From the NCBI RefSeq assembly GCF_003148845.1, contig NZ_QGHA01000002.1, forward strand, positions 272,572 through 336,571: a stretch of DNA of 64,000 nucleotides, in the 5' to 3' direction. Of this stretch, positions 24,916 through 33,318 are shown in pieces (position 1 is the first letter of the stretch; each line of letters opens with the position of its first letter). Both the position numbers and the translations under genes were made by a program. Origin of the DNA: Mucilaginibacter oryzae. Its GTDB lineage: Bacteria; Bacteroidota; Bacteroidia; Sphingobacteriales; Sphingobacteriaceae. Under the pieces are notes generated by a model, which was not told the DNA's origin, ran no database searches, and saw only the letters and a program-made list of their open reading frames with translations.

Positions 24916-27005
24916 TATTGTACAAGCGCCTCTCTCTTATTCTTACTTCTGCTTAAAAAATCTGTGGCCTGCGCCAGGTATGTTGTGGCAAATTCCTGCG
25001 AGGGCTCGTTTTGGTTGATCTGTAGTACCAGGTCGTTAAATGTACCCGCCAGTTCAAATTCGCCTTTTTCAACGTATTGGGCATCAAATTCGCGAATCAC
25101 ACCGATCTGTGTGCTGCTGTTTACCCCTTTATCCAGCAGCAATGCTTTGGCCGAGCTTACAAATACGTTGTAGGCATGGTAAATTGCATCAGCCCACCGG
25201 CCGTCAGCAAAGGCGTCATTGGCCCAACCCATTTTCTCTTCAGATTCGAAGAGCAGCGTAGCAACCAGGTCTATCACAACGCCGGCGCACTCGCCAACGC
25301 CGATAGCGGTAACAAAGGTTTCCTGGTGGCCCCAGTCAATATATTCATCGTCGGTCAGGGTGGTCAGATCAGCAAGCGGTTTCAGCAGGCGGTAAAAATA
25401 ATCTTTACCTTGCCTGTCGTAATATTGGTGGTAAGTTTCACCCTCCGGCGAAAACGCTTTGTAATCATTTAATAACAAACGAAGCACATCAGTAGCACGT
25501 TTGGTAGGCACTTTAATTACCCGCTCGGCAGCACGGCCAACACCATCGCCTACGGTTCCGCCGCCCAGCATTACCTGTACAGAGGGCAATACTTTGGTGC
25601 CGGCTTTTAATGAACTTCCGTGGAAACCGATATGGGCCAAACCATGCTGCCCGCACGAGTTCATACAGCCGCTGATTTTGATCTTGATCTCGCGGTTGTA
25701 TATAAAATCTTCATATTCGTTGTAAATCAGGTCTTCCAGCACACGGGCCATGGTCATGCTGTTCGAGATCCCGAGGTTACAGGTATCTGTACCCGGGCAA
25801 GTGGTAACGTCGGCAATGCTGTCAAAGCCTGGCGCGGCCAACTCTAATTTGGCCAAACCTTCGTACAAAGCAGGCAACGCTTCTTTACGAACATATTTTA
25901 ACAGCAAGCCCTGGTTTTGGGTAATGCGGATTTCGTTACCAACCAATGGCTCCAATGTTTTAACTAAAGCGCGGGCGGTGTCTGATGAGATATCACCTAC
26001 AGGCACTTTAATATATACGCCGTAAAAATCTTTTTGCTTTTGCTCAAACACGTTGGTAGCCAACCATTGCTCGTAGCGCAGCGGGTTGCCTATAGTTACT
26101 TCCGGATAGGTATCGGTAGGTGGCAGGGCAGGGGCATCAACGGCATCGCGGTTAATAGGGTAAGATTTTACTTTGTTGGCGGTGCGTTCAATCCGGGTTA
26201 AGCGCAATACCTCTTCCAACCCAAGTTTTTGGATCAGGTATTTCATCCGGGCCTTGTTACGGTTGTTGCGTTCGCCGTACCGGTCAAAAACACGGATCAC
26301 CGATTCGATGTAAGGGATCAGTTGATCCTCGGGCAAAAACTCCTCAACAATATTGGCCAGGATAGGCTGCGCGCCTAAACCGCCGCCCAGCATAATTTTA
26401 AAGCCCCGCTCCCCTGCAGCATTTACCTTAGGGATGGCGCCAATATCATGAATATAAGAGAAAGCGGTATCCTCATCGCTTGATGAAAAGGCTATTTTAA
26501 ACTTACGGCCCATTTCCTGGCAAATAGGGTTGCGCAAAAAATAATCGAACGTAGCATAGGCGTAAGGCGAAACATCAAATGGTTCTTTTGGGTCGATGCC
26601 GGCGGTTGGTGAAGCTGTTACGTTACGTACGGTATTGCCGCAGGCTTCGCGTAGGGTAATATCATCCTGCTCAAGTTTTGCCCAAAGTTGGGGCGTACGG
26701 TCAAGACTAACATAATGGATCTGGATATCCTGGCGGGTTGTAAGGTGCAGGTTGCTGCTGCCAAACTCGTCAGATATTTCTGCTATTTTGAGCAATTGCT
26801 TAAAGCTAACCTTACCAAACGGGAGTTTAATACGCACCATTTGTACGCCCGGCTGGCGCTGCCCGTATACGCCGCGCGCCAAACGCAGGCTCCTGAACTT
26901 TTCATCATGTATTTTGCCTTCACGAAAAGCACGGATCTTTTTTTCAAGATCGATGATATCCTTCTCAACAATGGGGTTCTCCAGTTCGGTTCTGAAGCTT
27001 TGCAT
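24915..27005 (-). CDS. Siroheme sulfite/nitrite reductase with C-terminal HEPN-like domain
   Basis: Reduces sulfite to sulfide (six electrons) with a siroheme-4Fe4S centre. The cluster ligands are Cys403 and Cys409 (TCPGTDTCN) and Cys447 and Cys451 (GCMNSCG). The two reductase half-domains fill about 1-530. The remaining 160 residues, including AIYHAYNVFVSSAKALLLDKG, look like the HEPN domain found on many Bacteroidota reductases of about 700 residues. The CysH and siroheme context favours sulfite over nitrite. It is the first gene of the operon, after a leader with a poly-Cys ORF and a terminator. Confidence 0.93.
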   Translation of the reverse strand: MQSFRTELENPIVEKDIIDLEKKIRAFREGKIHDEKFRSLRLARGVYGQRQPGVQMVRIKLPFGKVSFKQLLKIAEISDEFGSSNLHLTTRQDIQIHYVSLDRTPQLWAKLEQDDITLREACGNTVRNVTASPTAGIDPKEPFDVSPYAYATFDYFLRNPICQEMGRKFKIAFSSSDEDTAFSYIHDIGAIPKVNAAGERGFKIMLGGGLGAQPILANIVEEFLPEDQLIPYIESVIRVFDRYGERNNRNKARMKYLIQKLGLEEVLRLTRIERTANKVKSYPINRDAVDAPALPPTDTYPEVTIGNPLRYEQWLATNVFEQKQKDFYGVYIKVPVGDISSDTARALVKTLEPLVGNEIRITQNQGLLLKYVRKEALPALYEGLAKLELAAPGFDSIADVTTCPGTDTCNLGISNSMTMARVLEDLIYNEYEDFIYNREIKIKISGCMNSCGQHGLAHIGFHGSSLKAGTKVLPSVQVMLGGGTVGDGVGRAAERVIKVPTKRATDVLRLLLNDYKAFSPEGETYHQYYDRQGKDYFYRLLKPLADLTTLTDDEYIDWGHQETFVTAIGVGECAGVVIDLVATLLFESEEKMGWANDAFADGRWADAIYHAYNVFVSSAKALLLDKGVNSSTQIGVIREFDAQYVEKGEFELAGTFNDLVLQINQNEPSQEFATTYLAQATDFLSRSKNKREALVQ

Positions 27006-27027
27006 ACTGAATGTATTAATATTTTAT

Positions 27028-27059
27028 AAAAAAGCCCCTTTGGCAATAGCTAAAGAGGC
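27028..27059 (-). terminator. Attenuator terminator in the sulfite reductase leader
   Basis: On the minus strand: stem GCCTCTTT (27059-27052), 10-base loop, AAAGGGGC (27041-27034), then TTTTTT. It ends 23 bases before the reductase ATG, so it would abort the operon unless prevented. The upstream leader repeats the 3' arm (AGGGGC at 27091-27086), which can pair with GCCTCT and block the stem. Confidence 0.8.
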
Positions 27060-27080
27060 GTATATGGTTAAAAGTTACGT

Positions 27081-27161
27081 TTATAGCCCCTGAGTTTTGT
27101 TGCACATGCAGCAACAGATCAACAGGTTAACGTAAATTTGATGAATTCTCTCACTATTCAT
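27081..27161 (-). CDS. Cysteine-rich leader peptide of the sulfite reductase operon (26 codons)
   Basis: ATG at 27161-27159, TAA at 27083-27081. Codons 16-20 read Cys-Cys-Cys-Met-Cys (TGT TGC TGC ATG TGC); the peptide ends NKTQGL. The ATG is only 4 bases after the -7 box, so the transcript is probably leaderless. A ribosome stalled at the first Cys codons would leave AGGGGC (27091-27086, codons 24-26) free to pair with the terminator's 5' arm. A ribosome that reaches the stop would cover it and let the terminator form. The codons and complementarities are seen; cysteine-responsive attenuation is inferred. Confidence 0.75.
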   Translation of the reverse strand: MNSERIHQIYVNLLICCCMCNKTQGL

Positions 27162-27192
27162 TTCCCAAATATATATATAGTATACGGAAATG
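27159..27192 (-). promoter_or_regulatory. Promoter and palindromic operator of the sulfite reductase operon
   Basis: The -7 box TATATTTG (minus strand, 27173-27166) lies between the arms of CATTTCC - 20 bases - GGAAATG (27159-27165 and 27186-27192). No good -33 TTG is seen, which fits an activator-dependent or weak promoter. The palindrome overlapping the start region could bind the Rrf2 regulator encoded upstream. Confidence 0.5.
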
Positions 27193-27246
27193 GTAGCATT
27201 TTATTAAAAAAAACTGCGTTATGACAGTTTGCTGAAGTTTTGAAAT

Positions 27247-27681
27247 TTAAACGCTGATGAGGGTACTTTCTCGTTTGATGATATCGGCGATGCTGGTTTC
27301 GCTTAATATTTTGAGTGTGGCATCCCTTACATCAACAAATACATCCCTTATGCCGCAAGTGCTTTCCTGGTGGCACTCATCACATTTATGGTAAAAATTT
27401 AAGCTCGCACAGGGAACCATGGCTATTGGCCCATCGGTAATACGCATAATACTTACCAGGAATATTTCTTTTGGGTCGCGGTTTAGGCTGTAGCCGCCAC
27501 CCGCGCCTTTTTTACTGTACAAAAAACCGGCGTTACGAAGATCAAGCAGGATCTGTTCGAGGAATTTTTTAGGGATGCGCTCTAACTCGGCGATCCTGGA
27601 TATTTGCATAGGCGGCTGATCCATGTTTTTACCCAATACCACAAGCGCCTTTATTGCATACTTAGTTTTTTTCGAAAGCAT
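27247..27681 (-). CDS. Rrf2 family transcriptional regulator
   Basis: A 144-residue winged-helix regulator of the IscR/CymR/NsrR family. The N-terminal DNA-binding domain begins MLSKKTKYAIKALVVLG and includes the recognition region ISRIAELERIPKKFLEQIL and the wing KKGAGGGYSL. The C-terminal half has four cysteines (CASLNFYHKCDECHQES, then CGI) that could hold an Fe-S cluster or sense thiols. It lies directly upstream of the sulfite reductase operon on the same strand, so it is the best local candidate regulator of sulfur assimilation. CymR-type members do that job in Firmicutes; here it is inference. Confidence 0.92.
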   Translation of the reverse strand: MLSKKTKYAIKALVVLGKNMDQPPMQISRIAELERIPKKFLEQILLDLRNAGFLYSKKGAGGGYSLNRDPKEIFLVSIMRITDGPIAMVPCASLNFYHKCDECHQESTCGIRDVFVDVRDATLKILSETSIADIIKRESTLISV

Positions 27682-27699
27682 TTTCTATAATAAAACTTA

Positions 27700-27707
27700 C
27701 AAAGTTA
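27700..27707 (-). promoter_or_regulatory. -7 promoter box of the Rrf2 gene
   Basis: Minus-strand TAACTTTG fits TAnnTTTG, 18 bases before the ATG. No clear -33 element. Confidence 0.45.
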
Positions 27708-27805
27708 AATAAAGATATTACTAAACTAACGATTTTTTCGAGTAATATTATAGATTATATAGAAAGCATATTTTATACAGACTTAATTTTATCAAAATGA
27801 TAAAA

Positions 27806-28081
27806 TTAACGGTCGGAATGGCCAATACTTTTGCCCGGTGCAACCTTATCCCTAACGGCCTGTTTTAACGCTTTTATTTCGGGAAAATACCCGTCGCGCT
27901 TCCTGTCGAACAAGATCTCATGATCAACGCTGATGGTATATCTGCCGCTTACTTCGCTGGGTACAAGCGTTACGCCATGCACATCATCAGTAAAGGTAGT
28001 AAGCAATTCCTGCGCCATATAGGCAGCCCGCATCATCCAGTTGCACTTAGGGCAGTATTCTATGGTGATGTTTGGTTTCAC
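27806..28081 (-). CDS. SelT/SelW/SelH-like (Rdx) thioredoxin-fold protein
   Basis: A 91-residue cytoplasmic protein with the family CxxC redox motif near the N terminus (ITIEYCPKCNW, Cys10 and Cys13) and the GRYTISVDHEILFDRKRDGYFPE core typical of the Rdx fold. Bacterial members use cysteine in place of selenocysteine, as here. The function is probably thiol redox, but the partner is unknown. It sits between the MOSC gene (18 bases upstream) and the Rrf2 gene, on the same strand. Confidence 0.88.
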   Translation of the reverse strand: MKPNITIEYCPKCNWMMRAAYMAQELLTTFTDDVHGVTLVPSEVSGRYTISVDHEILFDRKRDGYFPEIKALKQAVRDKVAPGKSIGHSDR

Positions 28082-28099
28082 GCTGTTTTGGCTGGTTTT

Positions 28100-28924
28100 T
28101 TATTTAATGATAAACCGCTCTTCGGTATGTTGACTCAGTACCTTAAGTTCATCGCCTACCGAGATTGTTCCGGTATTTTCATGCACCAGGTTTTGCCCGA
28201 ACATGATCTTGTTGTTCTTCATCCGGTAGGAGGCAAGGGTTTTTAAAGGTTCTTTAGCTTTTGCCGCCGTTTGCTGATCAATAGTGGTCAGCACGCAGCG
28301 TGCGCAAAGCTTGGTTCCGTAAAAGGTAATGCCTGCTATTTCTATCCGGTTCATTAAATCTTCGCTGTATGCCCCGCCGCCGGTAAAAACTATATTGGGG
28401 CGAAAGCGATCCATCGGCAGGGGCAACGCCATGCGTTTGTTCAGGTCGTTTAAGGATGCCTGGCCTATCAGTAAAAAAGGGTAAGCATCAGCAAAAGAGG
28501 TGATCATGCCGGGTTGGGCATAGCGCTGATCCACTTCGCGCTCGCTGTCATCGGGCATATAAACCAGTCGGCATTTGATTCCGAGGGTTTCGGTGAACCA
28601 ATCATCAATCTCGTCATTAACATATTGACCCATACAGATATCATCCCAAACAGCAAATTGATGGAGGGGCTTTTTCTCGATATCAAAAGGAACTAACACA
28701 TTATTGCCACTTTGAGCGATAACCCGAATACCTGCTTCTTCAATAGCCGTTTTAAGCAAAGCCATGTTGGCAAATTCGCGCTGGGTCATGAAATGGCCGT
28801 GTTCATTCACCAGCATCCAGCGCCTGTCGTATTGTAAACCGCGGGTGGTGACTTCTGCACTTTGCAGGGATATACCCCCGAGGGATTTGATGGGATAGAT
28901 GAAGAGTTGGCTGATCTGGAGCAT
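28100..28924 (-). CDS. MOSC domain protein, YcbX-like
   Basis: Molybdenum-cofactor sulfurase C-terminal domain protein. The MOSC beta-barrel N-terminal domain begins LQISQLFIYPIKSLGGISL and the MOSC core contains the conserved cysteine segment TKLCARCVLTTID. YcbX-type proteins carry Moco and reduce N-hydroxylated compounds with an electron donor; no ferredoxin domain is fused here. I place the start at 28924 (MLQIS...), because the 33 codons of the longer frame are out of character and extend into a repeat. The product is 274 residues. Confidence 0.88.
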   Translation of the reverse strand: MLQISQLFIYPIKSLGGISLQSAEVTTRGLQYDRRWMLVNEHGHFMTQREFANMALLKTAIEEAGIRVIAQSGNNVLVPFDIEKKPLHQFAVWDDICMGQYVNDEIDDWFTETLGIKCRLVYMPDDSEREVDQRYAQPGMITSFADAYPFLLIGQASLNDLNKRMALPLPMDRFRPNIVFTGGGAYSEDLMNRIEIAGITFYGTKLCARCVLTTIDQQTAAKAKEPLKTLASYRMKNNKIMFGQNLVHENTGTISVGDELKVLSQHTEERFIIK

Positions 28925-28949
28925 GTGCAAAAATATGATTTGTGGTTTG

Positions 28950-29048
28950 TTGTCTGAATCAGAATTTACAGAATTATGGAATTTTAGAATACCCGAACAT
29001 CCATCAATTCTGTTAATTTTCAAATTCTATAAATTCGAGTTCAGACAA
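28950..29048. repeat. Short-word long-hairpin repeat (locus e)
   Basis: The ends are perfect: TTGTCTGAA (28950-28958) and TTCAGACAA (29040-29048). Inside, both arms use the words GAATTTA and AGAATT. Mismatches recur at regular positions. It lies in the divergent gap between the MOSC and GMC genes, so it cannot be a terminator for either. Confidence 0.8.
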
Positions 29049-29164
29049 AATGATGGATTTGTTAATTTTCTCAATCGATTGCAATAATTAATTTAAATTG
29101 ATATACTTGTTTTAACCAATTCCTACAAACCGATCTTTTTAATTAAATAACCTAAAGTAATATT

Positions 29165-30874
29165 ATGCCATCAACCAATATAAACGGCAAGGCTAAAGAA
29201 AACAACACGTACGACGCGATTGTGATAGGCTCGGGCATCAGCGGGGGCTGGGCTGCCAAAGAACTCACCGAACTGGGCCTTAAAACCATTATGCTTGAAC
29301 GCGGGCGAAATTTTGAGCATATTAAAGACTACAAAACTGCCAGCCAGGATCCGTGGGACCGCCATCATGCGGGTTCGCCAACGCAGGCCCAGCGTAAAGA
29401 GCGCCCCGTGATATCACGTAACTGGGGCGCCTACGAGCCTATTATGGATTACTGGACAGACGAGCAGGCGGCTCCTTATACCGAGATCAAACCTTTTAAC
29501 TGGTGGCGATCGTACCAGTTAGGAGGCCGTTCCATTTTATGGGGAAGGCAAAGTTACCGCTGGAGCGATTTTGATTTTGAAGCCAACGCCAAGGACGGGT
29601 GGGCGATAGATTGGCCTATCCGCTATAAAGACCTCGCGCCATGGTATGACCATGTGGAGAAGTTCGCGGGCATCAGCGGTTCGCTGGAGGGGTTGCCCCA
29701 ACTGCCCGATGGCCATTACCTGCCGCCCATGGATATGAATGTGGTAGAAAAAGATGTGGCTGCCCGCATCAGGAAAAATTACAACGGCACAAGGCACATG
29801 ATCATTGGTCGTACGGCTAATTTAACGGCGGCTATCCCGGGCCGTACGGCTTGCCAGTTCAGGAACCGGTGTTGGGAGGGGTGCCCGTTTGGCGGGTATT
29901 TCAGTACACAATCTTCAACTTTACCTGCCGCTGTGGCTACAGGTAATTTGACGGTAAGGCCATATTCCATCGTTACGAAAATCTTGTATGATAAAGATAC
30001 GAAGAAGGCAAAAGGAGTGGAGGTGCTGGATGCCGAAACCAATCATACCTATGAGTTTTATTCAAAAATTGTGTTTGTAAATGCTTCGGCCTTAAACAGT
30101 GCCTGGGTGCTGATGAACTCGGCTACCGACATCTGGCCCGATGGTTTGGGCAGCAGCAGCGGCGAGTTGGGTCATAACATTATGGATCATCACTATAACC
30201 TTGGTGCAAGCGGCCTGGTTGAAGGCTTTGAGGATAAATACTATTATGGCCGAAGGGCTAACGGTATTTATATACCGCGTTTCACCAACTTGTTTGGCGA
30301 TAAGCGAGATTACCTGCGTGGCTTTGGCTACCAGGGCGCGGCAAGCCGTATGGGCTGGAGCCGGGAAATTGCCGAATTAAATATAGGGGCTCAATATAAA
30401 GAAGCGCTAACGGAACCCGGTCCATGGACTATCGGCATCGGCGGTTTCGGGGAACTGTTACCTTACCACGAAAATAAGATCACGCTTGATAAAACCCGTA
30501 AAGACAAATGGGGCTTGCCCATTTTGGCCATGGATGCCGAAATCAAGGAAAACGAAAAGAAAATGCGTTTTGACATTGTTCGCGAGGCTAAAGCGATGCT
30601 GGAAAGCGCCGGGGTTAAAAATGTTGAAACACATGATCGCGGACATAACGTTGGCGACGGCATTCACGAAATGGGAACCGCGCGCATGGGCCGCGACCCT
30701 AAAACTTCGGTGCTAAACGGCAATAACCAGGTTTGGGATGCCAAAAACGTTTTTGTTACCGATGGCGCCGCTATGACTTCATCGGCCTGTCAAAACCCGT
30801 CATTAACTTATATGGCCATGACCGCGCGCGCTGCACATTTCGCTGTAGATGAATTAAAAAAAGGGAATATATAG
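29165..30874 (+). CDS. GMC family FAD-dependent oxidoreductase
   Basis: A 569-residue flavoenzyme of the glucose-methanol-choline family, the group that oxidises sugars or alcohols at a C-OH. FAD-binding motif IVIGSGISGGWAAKEL near residue 20, substrate and FAD loop GGRSILWGRQSYRW, and the C-terminal catalytic region with EMGTARMGRDP followed by VFVTDGAAMTSSACQNPSLTYMAMT. No signal peptide or TAT motif is visible. It is followed, after a repeat, by a ThuA protein; GMC and ThuA pairs are common in Bacteroidota sugar-catabolism loci. Substrate unknown. Confidence 0.92.
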   Translation: MPSTNINGKAKENNTYDAIVIGSGISGGWAAKELTELGLKTIMLERGRNFEHIKDYKTASQDPWDRHHAGSPTQAQRKERPVISRNWGAYEPIMDYWTDEQAAPYTEIKPFNWWRSYQLGGRSILWGRQSYRWSDFDFEANAKDGWAIDWPIRYKDLAPWYDHVEKFAGISGSLEGLPQLPDGHYLPPMDMNVVEKDVAARIRKNYNGTRHMIIGRTANLTAAIPGRTACQFRNRCWEGCPFGGYFSTQSSTLPAAVATGNLTVRPYSIVTKILYDKDTKKAKGVEVLDAETNHTYEFYSKIVFVNASALNSAWVLMNSATDIWPDGLGSSSGELGHNIMDHHYNLGASGLVEGFEDKYYYGRRANGIYIPRFTNLFGDKRDYLRGFGYQGAASRMGWSREIAELNIGAQYKEALTEPGPWTIGIGGFGELLPYHENKITLDKTRKDKWGLPILAMDAEIKENEKKMRFDIVREAKAMLESAGVKNVETHDRGHNVGDGIHEMGTARMGRDPKTSVLNGNNQVWDAKNVFVTDGAAMTSSACQNPSLTYMAMTARAAHFAVDELKKGNI

Positions 30875-30875
30875 A

Positions 30876-30968
30876 TGAGTTGATTAGGTGAGTGGTTGAT
30901 TGAGTGAGTGGTTCAGTTCCATTTGCCCGACAACGACTCACTTATTAACCCAAGCAGCCACTCACTAC
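30876..30968. repeat. Short-word long-hairpin repeat (locus f)
   Basis: Starts one base after the GMC stop codon. Left words GAGTTGATTAGGTGAGTGG and GATTGAGTGAGTGG; right arm CACTTATTAACCC, then CCACTCAC. It shares the words GTGAGTGG and GTTGATTA with locus i, 17 kb away. Confidence 0.75.
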
Positions 30969-30981
30969 AAAATAATTAACC

Positions 30982-31701
30982 ATGAAAAAACTACTAACCA
31001 TATGCCTTTTAATAGGCACAGCTTTAAGCCAGGCAATGGCTAAAGATAAAGTACTGATATTTTACAAAACAGCTGGATTTAAGCACGCTTCAATACAGGT
31101 GGGCATACCAGCCATTATAAAAATGGGCCAGGAGAACAATTTTGATGTTGATACTACAGCTAATGCTGAGAAATTTACTGCCGATAATTTGAAGCAATAC
31201 AAAGCCGTAATATTTTTAAGTACAACCGGCGACGTATTGAACGATACCCAGCAAACAGCGTTTGAACAATACATTAAACACGGCGGCGGATTTGTAGGTG
31301 TACACTCGGCAACCGATACTGAATACGGCTGGCCCTGGTATGGCAAACTGGTAGGGGCTTATTTTAAAAGCCATCCTAAGCAACAACAGGAAGCCGTGTT
31401 GAATGTTGTTGATAAAAATTTTATTGCCACCAAACACTTGCCCGAAACCTGGAAACGCCTCGACGAATGGTACAACTACAAATGGATTGGCGATGACCTG
31501 CACGTACTCATCAAAATAGATGAGAAAAGCTATGAAGGAGGCGAAAACGGCGAAAATCATCCCATGAGCTGGTATCACAATTTTGATGGTGGCCGGGCTT
31601 TTTATACCGCGCTTGGACATACTGATGCATCTTACTCAGAACCGCTGTATTTGGAGCATTTGTTAGGCGGGATCAAATACGCTATGGGACGAAAAAGGTA
31701 A
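30982..31701 (+). CDS. ThuA domain-containing secreted protein
   Basis: A 239-residue protein with an N-terminal signal peptide (MKKLLTICLLIGTALSQAMA). The core is a ThuA/glutamine-amidotransferase-like Rossmann domain: VLIFYKTAGFKHASI, then GGGFVGVHSATDTEYGWPWY and the C-terminal GRAFYTALGHTDASY. ThuA proteins are linked to trehalose and other sugar use, and often sit with GMC or Gfo/Idh oxidoreductases, as here. It is probably periplasmic. A terminator at 31749-31786 ends the transcript. Confidence 0.92.
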   Translation: MKKLLTICLLIGTALSQAMAKDKVLIFYKTAGFKHASIQVGIPAIIKMGQENNFDVDTTANAEKFTADNLKQYKAVIFLSTTGDVLNDTQQTAFEQYIKHGGGFVGVHSATDTEYGWPWYGKLVGAYFKSHPKQQQEAVLNVVDKNFIATKHLPETWKRLDEWYNYKWIGDDLHVLIKIDEKSYEGGENGENHPMSWYHNFDGGRAFYTALGHTDASYSEPLYLEHLLGGIKYAMGRKR

Positions 31702-31748
31702 TGAGAACCAGGATTTTGGTTTAGGTACCGGATTTTTGTAAAAAATAA

Positions 31749-31786
31749 AAAAGAGGGCTTCGATATTTCGAAAGCCCTCTTTTTTA
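31749..31786. terminator. Bidirectional intrinsic terminator between ThuA and MFS genes
   Basis: Stem around AGAGGGCTTCGA / TCGAAAGCCCTCT (one bulge), with an A-run before it and a T-run after it, so it can serve both convergent genes. Confidence 0.85.
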
Positions 31787-31844
31787 TGTCATGGGGTTAA
31801 AAGAATCCAACTATTCCAAAAATCTCCCAAAAATCCAGGTTCAG

Positions 31845-33104
31845 CTATGCATGCCTGATAGCCTCTTCCAAGGCTTTATTATGTTTATATTTAAATACAA
31901 ATGGGAAAACAATAGCGATAGCCAAAGCATAGGCCGCGAAGGTTAACCAGATGCCATGCCAGTCTTTACTTCCATCGGCATGGATAAAGAACTTATCAAT
32001 AATAAAACCGCTGGCAATGCTTCCGAAAAGGGCGCCGAAACCGTTTACCATCATCATAAACAAGCCCTGCGCGCTGCCCCTTATTTCGGGCGTGGTTTGC
32101 GTTTCAACAAACAGCGAACCCGAAATATTGAAAAAATCGAAGGCCATGCCGTAAACAATGCAGGATAAAATAATCATCCACAAACTATTGTCGGGATTGC
32201 CGAATGCAAATAAGCCAAAACGCAGCACCCAGGCAATCATACTAAATAACATCACATTCTTGATACCAAATTTGCGCAAAAAGAAAGGGATCGCTAAAAT
32301 AAAAAGGGTTTCTGATACCTGCGAGATGGAGATAATGGCACCCGAATGCTCAACCGCGAACAGGCCTTTGTAAGCCGGGTTTTTAGCGAAATCTAAAATA
32401 TAGGTGGTTCCGTAAGCGTTGGTAAGCTGAAGGGCCGCACCCAAAAGCAACGAAAACGCAAAGAAAATAGCAAATTTAGATGTTTTGAATAATTCGAACG
32501 CGTTAAGGCCAAGGGCGTCTTTTAATGTTTTTGTGCCGCCTTTACCCAACAGCGGAGGGCATTTGGGCAGCGTAAACGAAAATAAGCCTAAAGCCAAAGC
32601 TACACCAGAGGCAATATAAAATTGATTTGGACTTGTTTCGCTTTTTGTAACATCAACCACCAGCAAGGCGGCTATAAAACCAACCGTACCCCAAACACGT
32701 ATGGGCGGGTATACCTTAACTACATCTTTGCCCTGCTCTTTCAATGCCGAATACGCAACTTTTATAGATAGGGATAGGGTTGGCATGTAGAAGATCATGT
32801 TTAGCAATATCACCCAAAAAAATACACCCGGGCTTGTTACCAATGGCACGCAAAATAATACAATGGAACCTAAAATGTGTAAGGTGCCGTATAGCTTTTC
32901 GGCATGTACCCATCTGTCAGATACTATACCCGCTATGGCAGGCATAAAGATAGATGATATACCCATTGTAGAGAATATGATCCCGAATTGAGCGCCCGAC
33001 CAGCCTTTGTTTTGAAACCAGTAAGCACCCACGGTTAACAACCAGGCCCCCCAGATAAAAAACTGCATAAAATTCATTAGTATTAAGCGGAACTTAATAT
33101 TCAT
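31845..33104 (-). CDS. MFS transporter, nucleoside:H+ symporter (NupG) type
   Basis: An inner-membrane permease of 419 residues with 12 predicted helices. The start MNIKFRLILMNFMQFFIWGAWLLTVGAYW is typical of the nucleoside:H+ symporter group (NupG/XapB), which also includes many uncharacterised Bacteroidota sugar permeases. Given the GMC and ThuA neighbours, a sugar or sugar derivative is as likely as a nucleoside. It is alone on its strand, and the 214 bases upstream hold no recognised site. Confidence 0.85.
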   Translation of the reverse strand: MNIKFRLILMNFMQFFIWGAWLLTVGAYWFQNKGWSGAQFGIIFSTMGISSIFMPAIAGIVSDRWVHAEKLYGTLHILGSIVLFCVPLVTSPGVFFWVILLNMIFYMPTLSLSIKVAYSALKEQGKDVVKVYPPIRVWGTVGFIAALLVVDVTKSETSPNQFYIASGVALALGLFSFTLPKCPPLLGKGGTKTLKDALGLNAFELFKTSKFAIFFAFSLLLGAALQLTNAYGTTYILDFAKNPAYKGLFAVEHSGAIISISQVSETLFILAIPFFLRKFGIKNVMLFSMIAWVLRFGLFAFGNPDNSLWMIILSCIVYGMAFDFFNISGSLFVETQTTPEIRGSAQGLFMMMVNGFGALFGSIASGFIIDKFFIHADGSKDWHGIWLTFAAYALAIAIVFPFVFKYKHNKALEEAIRHA

Positions 33105-33318
33105 ATGGTACCCGGTTTAAAAATTCAGATCAGTGTTAAATTAAAAGCGGAAAGTAGTGAAATAAATGTAAATGAGAAAACTACACTTACAGAAATTACA
33201 CCCGATAAATAGAAACCTGTCCACAGATTCTGTTATTTTATTTAATTGAGAATACTAAATAATAAATTTTAATAAAAAGGAGATTCAAAATCCGACGTCC
33301 CAAATGCAATAGCTGAAA

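Noticed and set aside
27099-27115. Known riboswitch in the sulfite reductase leader (for example SAM)
   Set aside because: Only a short hairpin (GTTGC/GCAAC) over the Cys codons is seen, with no multi-helix core; the coding ORF with a Cys run explains the leader better.
28925-29023. Longer N terminus of the MOSC protein
   Set aside because: The extra 33 residues come from repeat locus e and do not resemble the family start.
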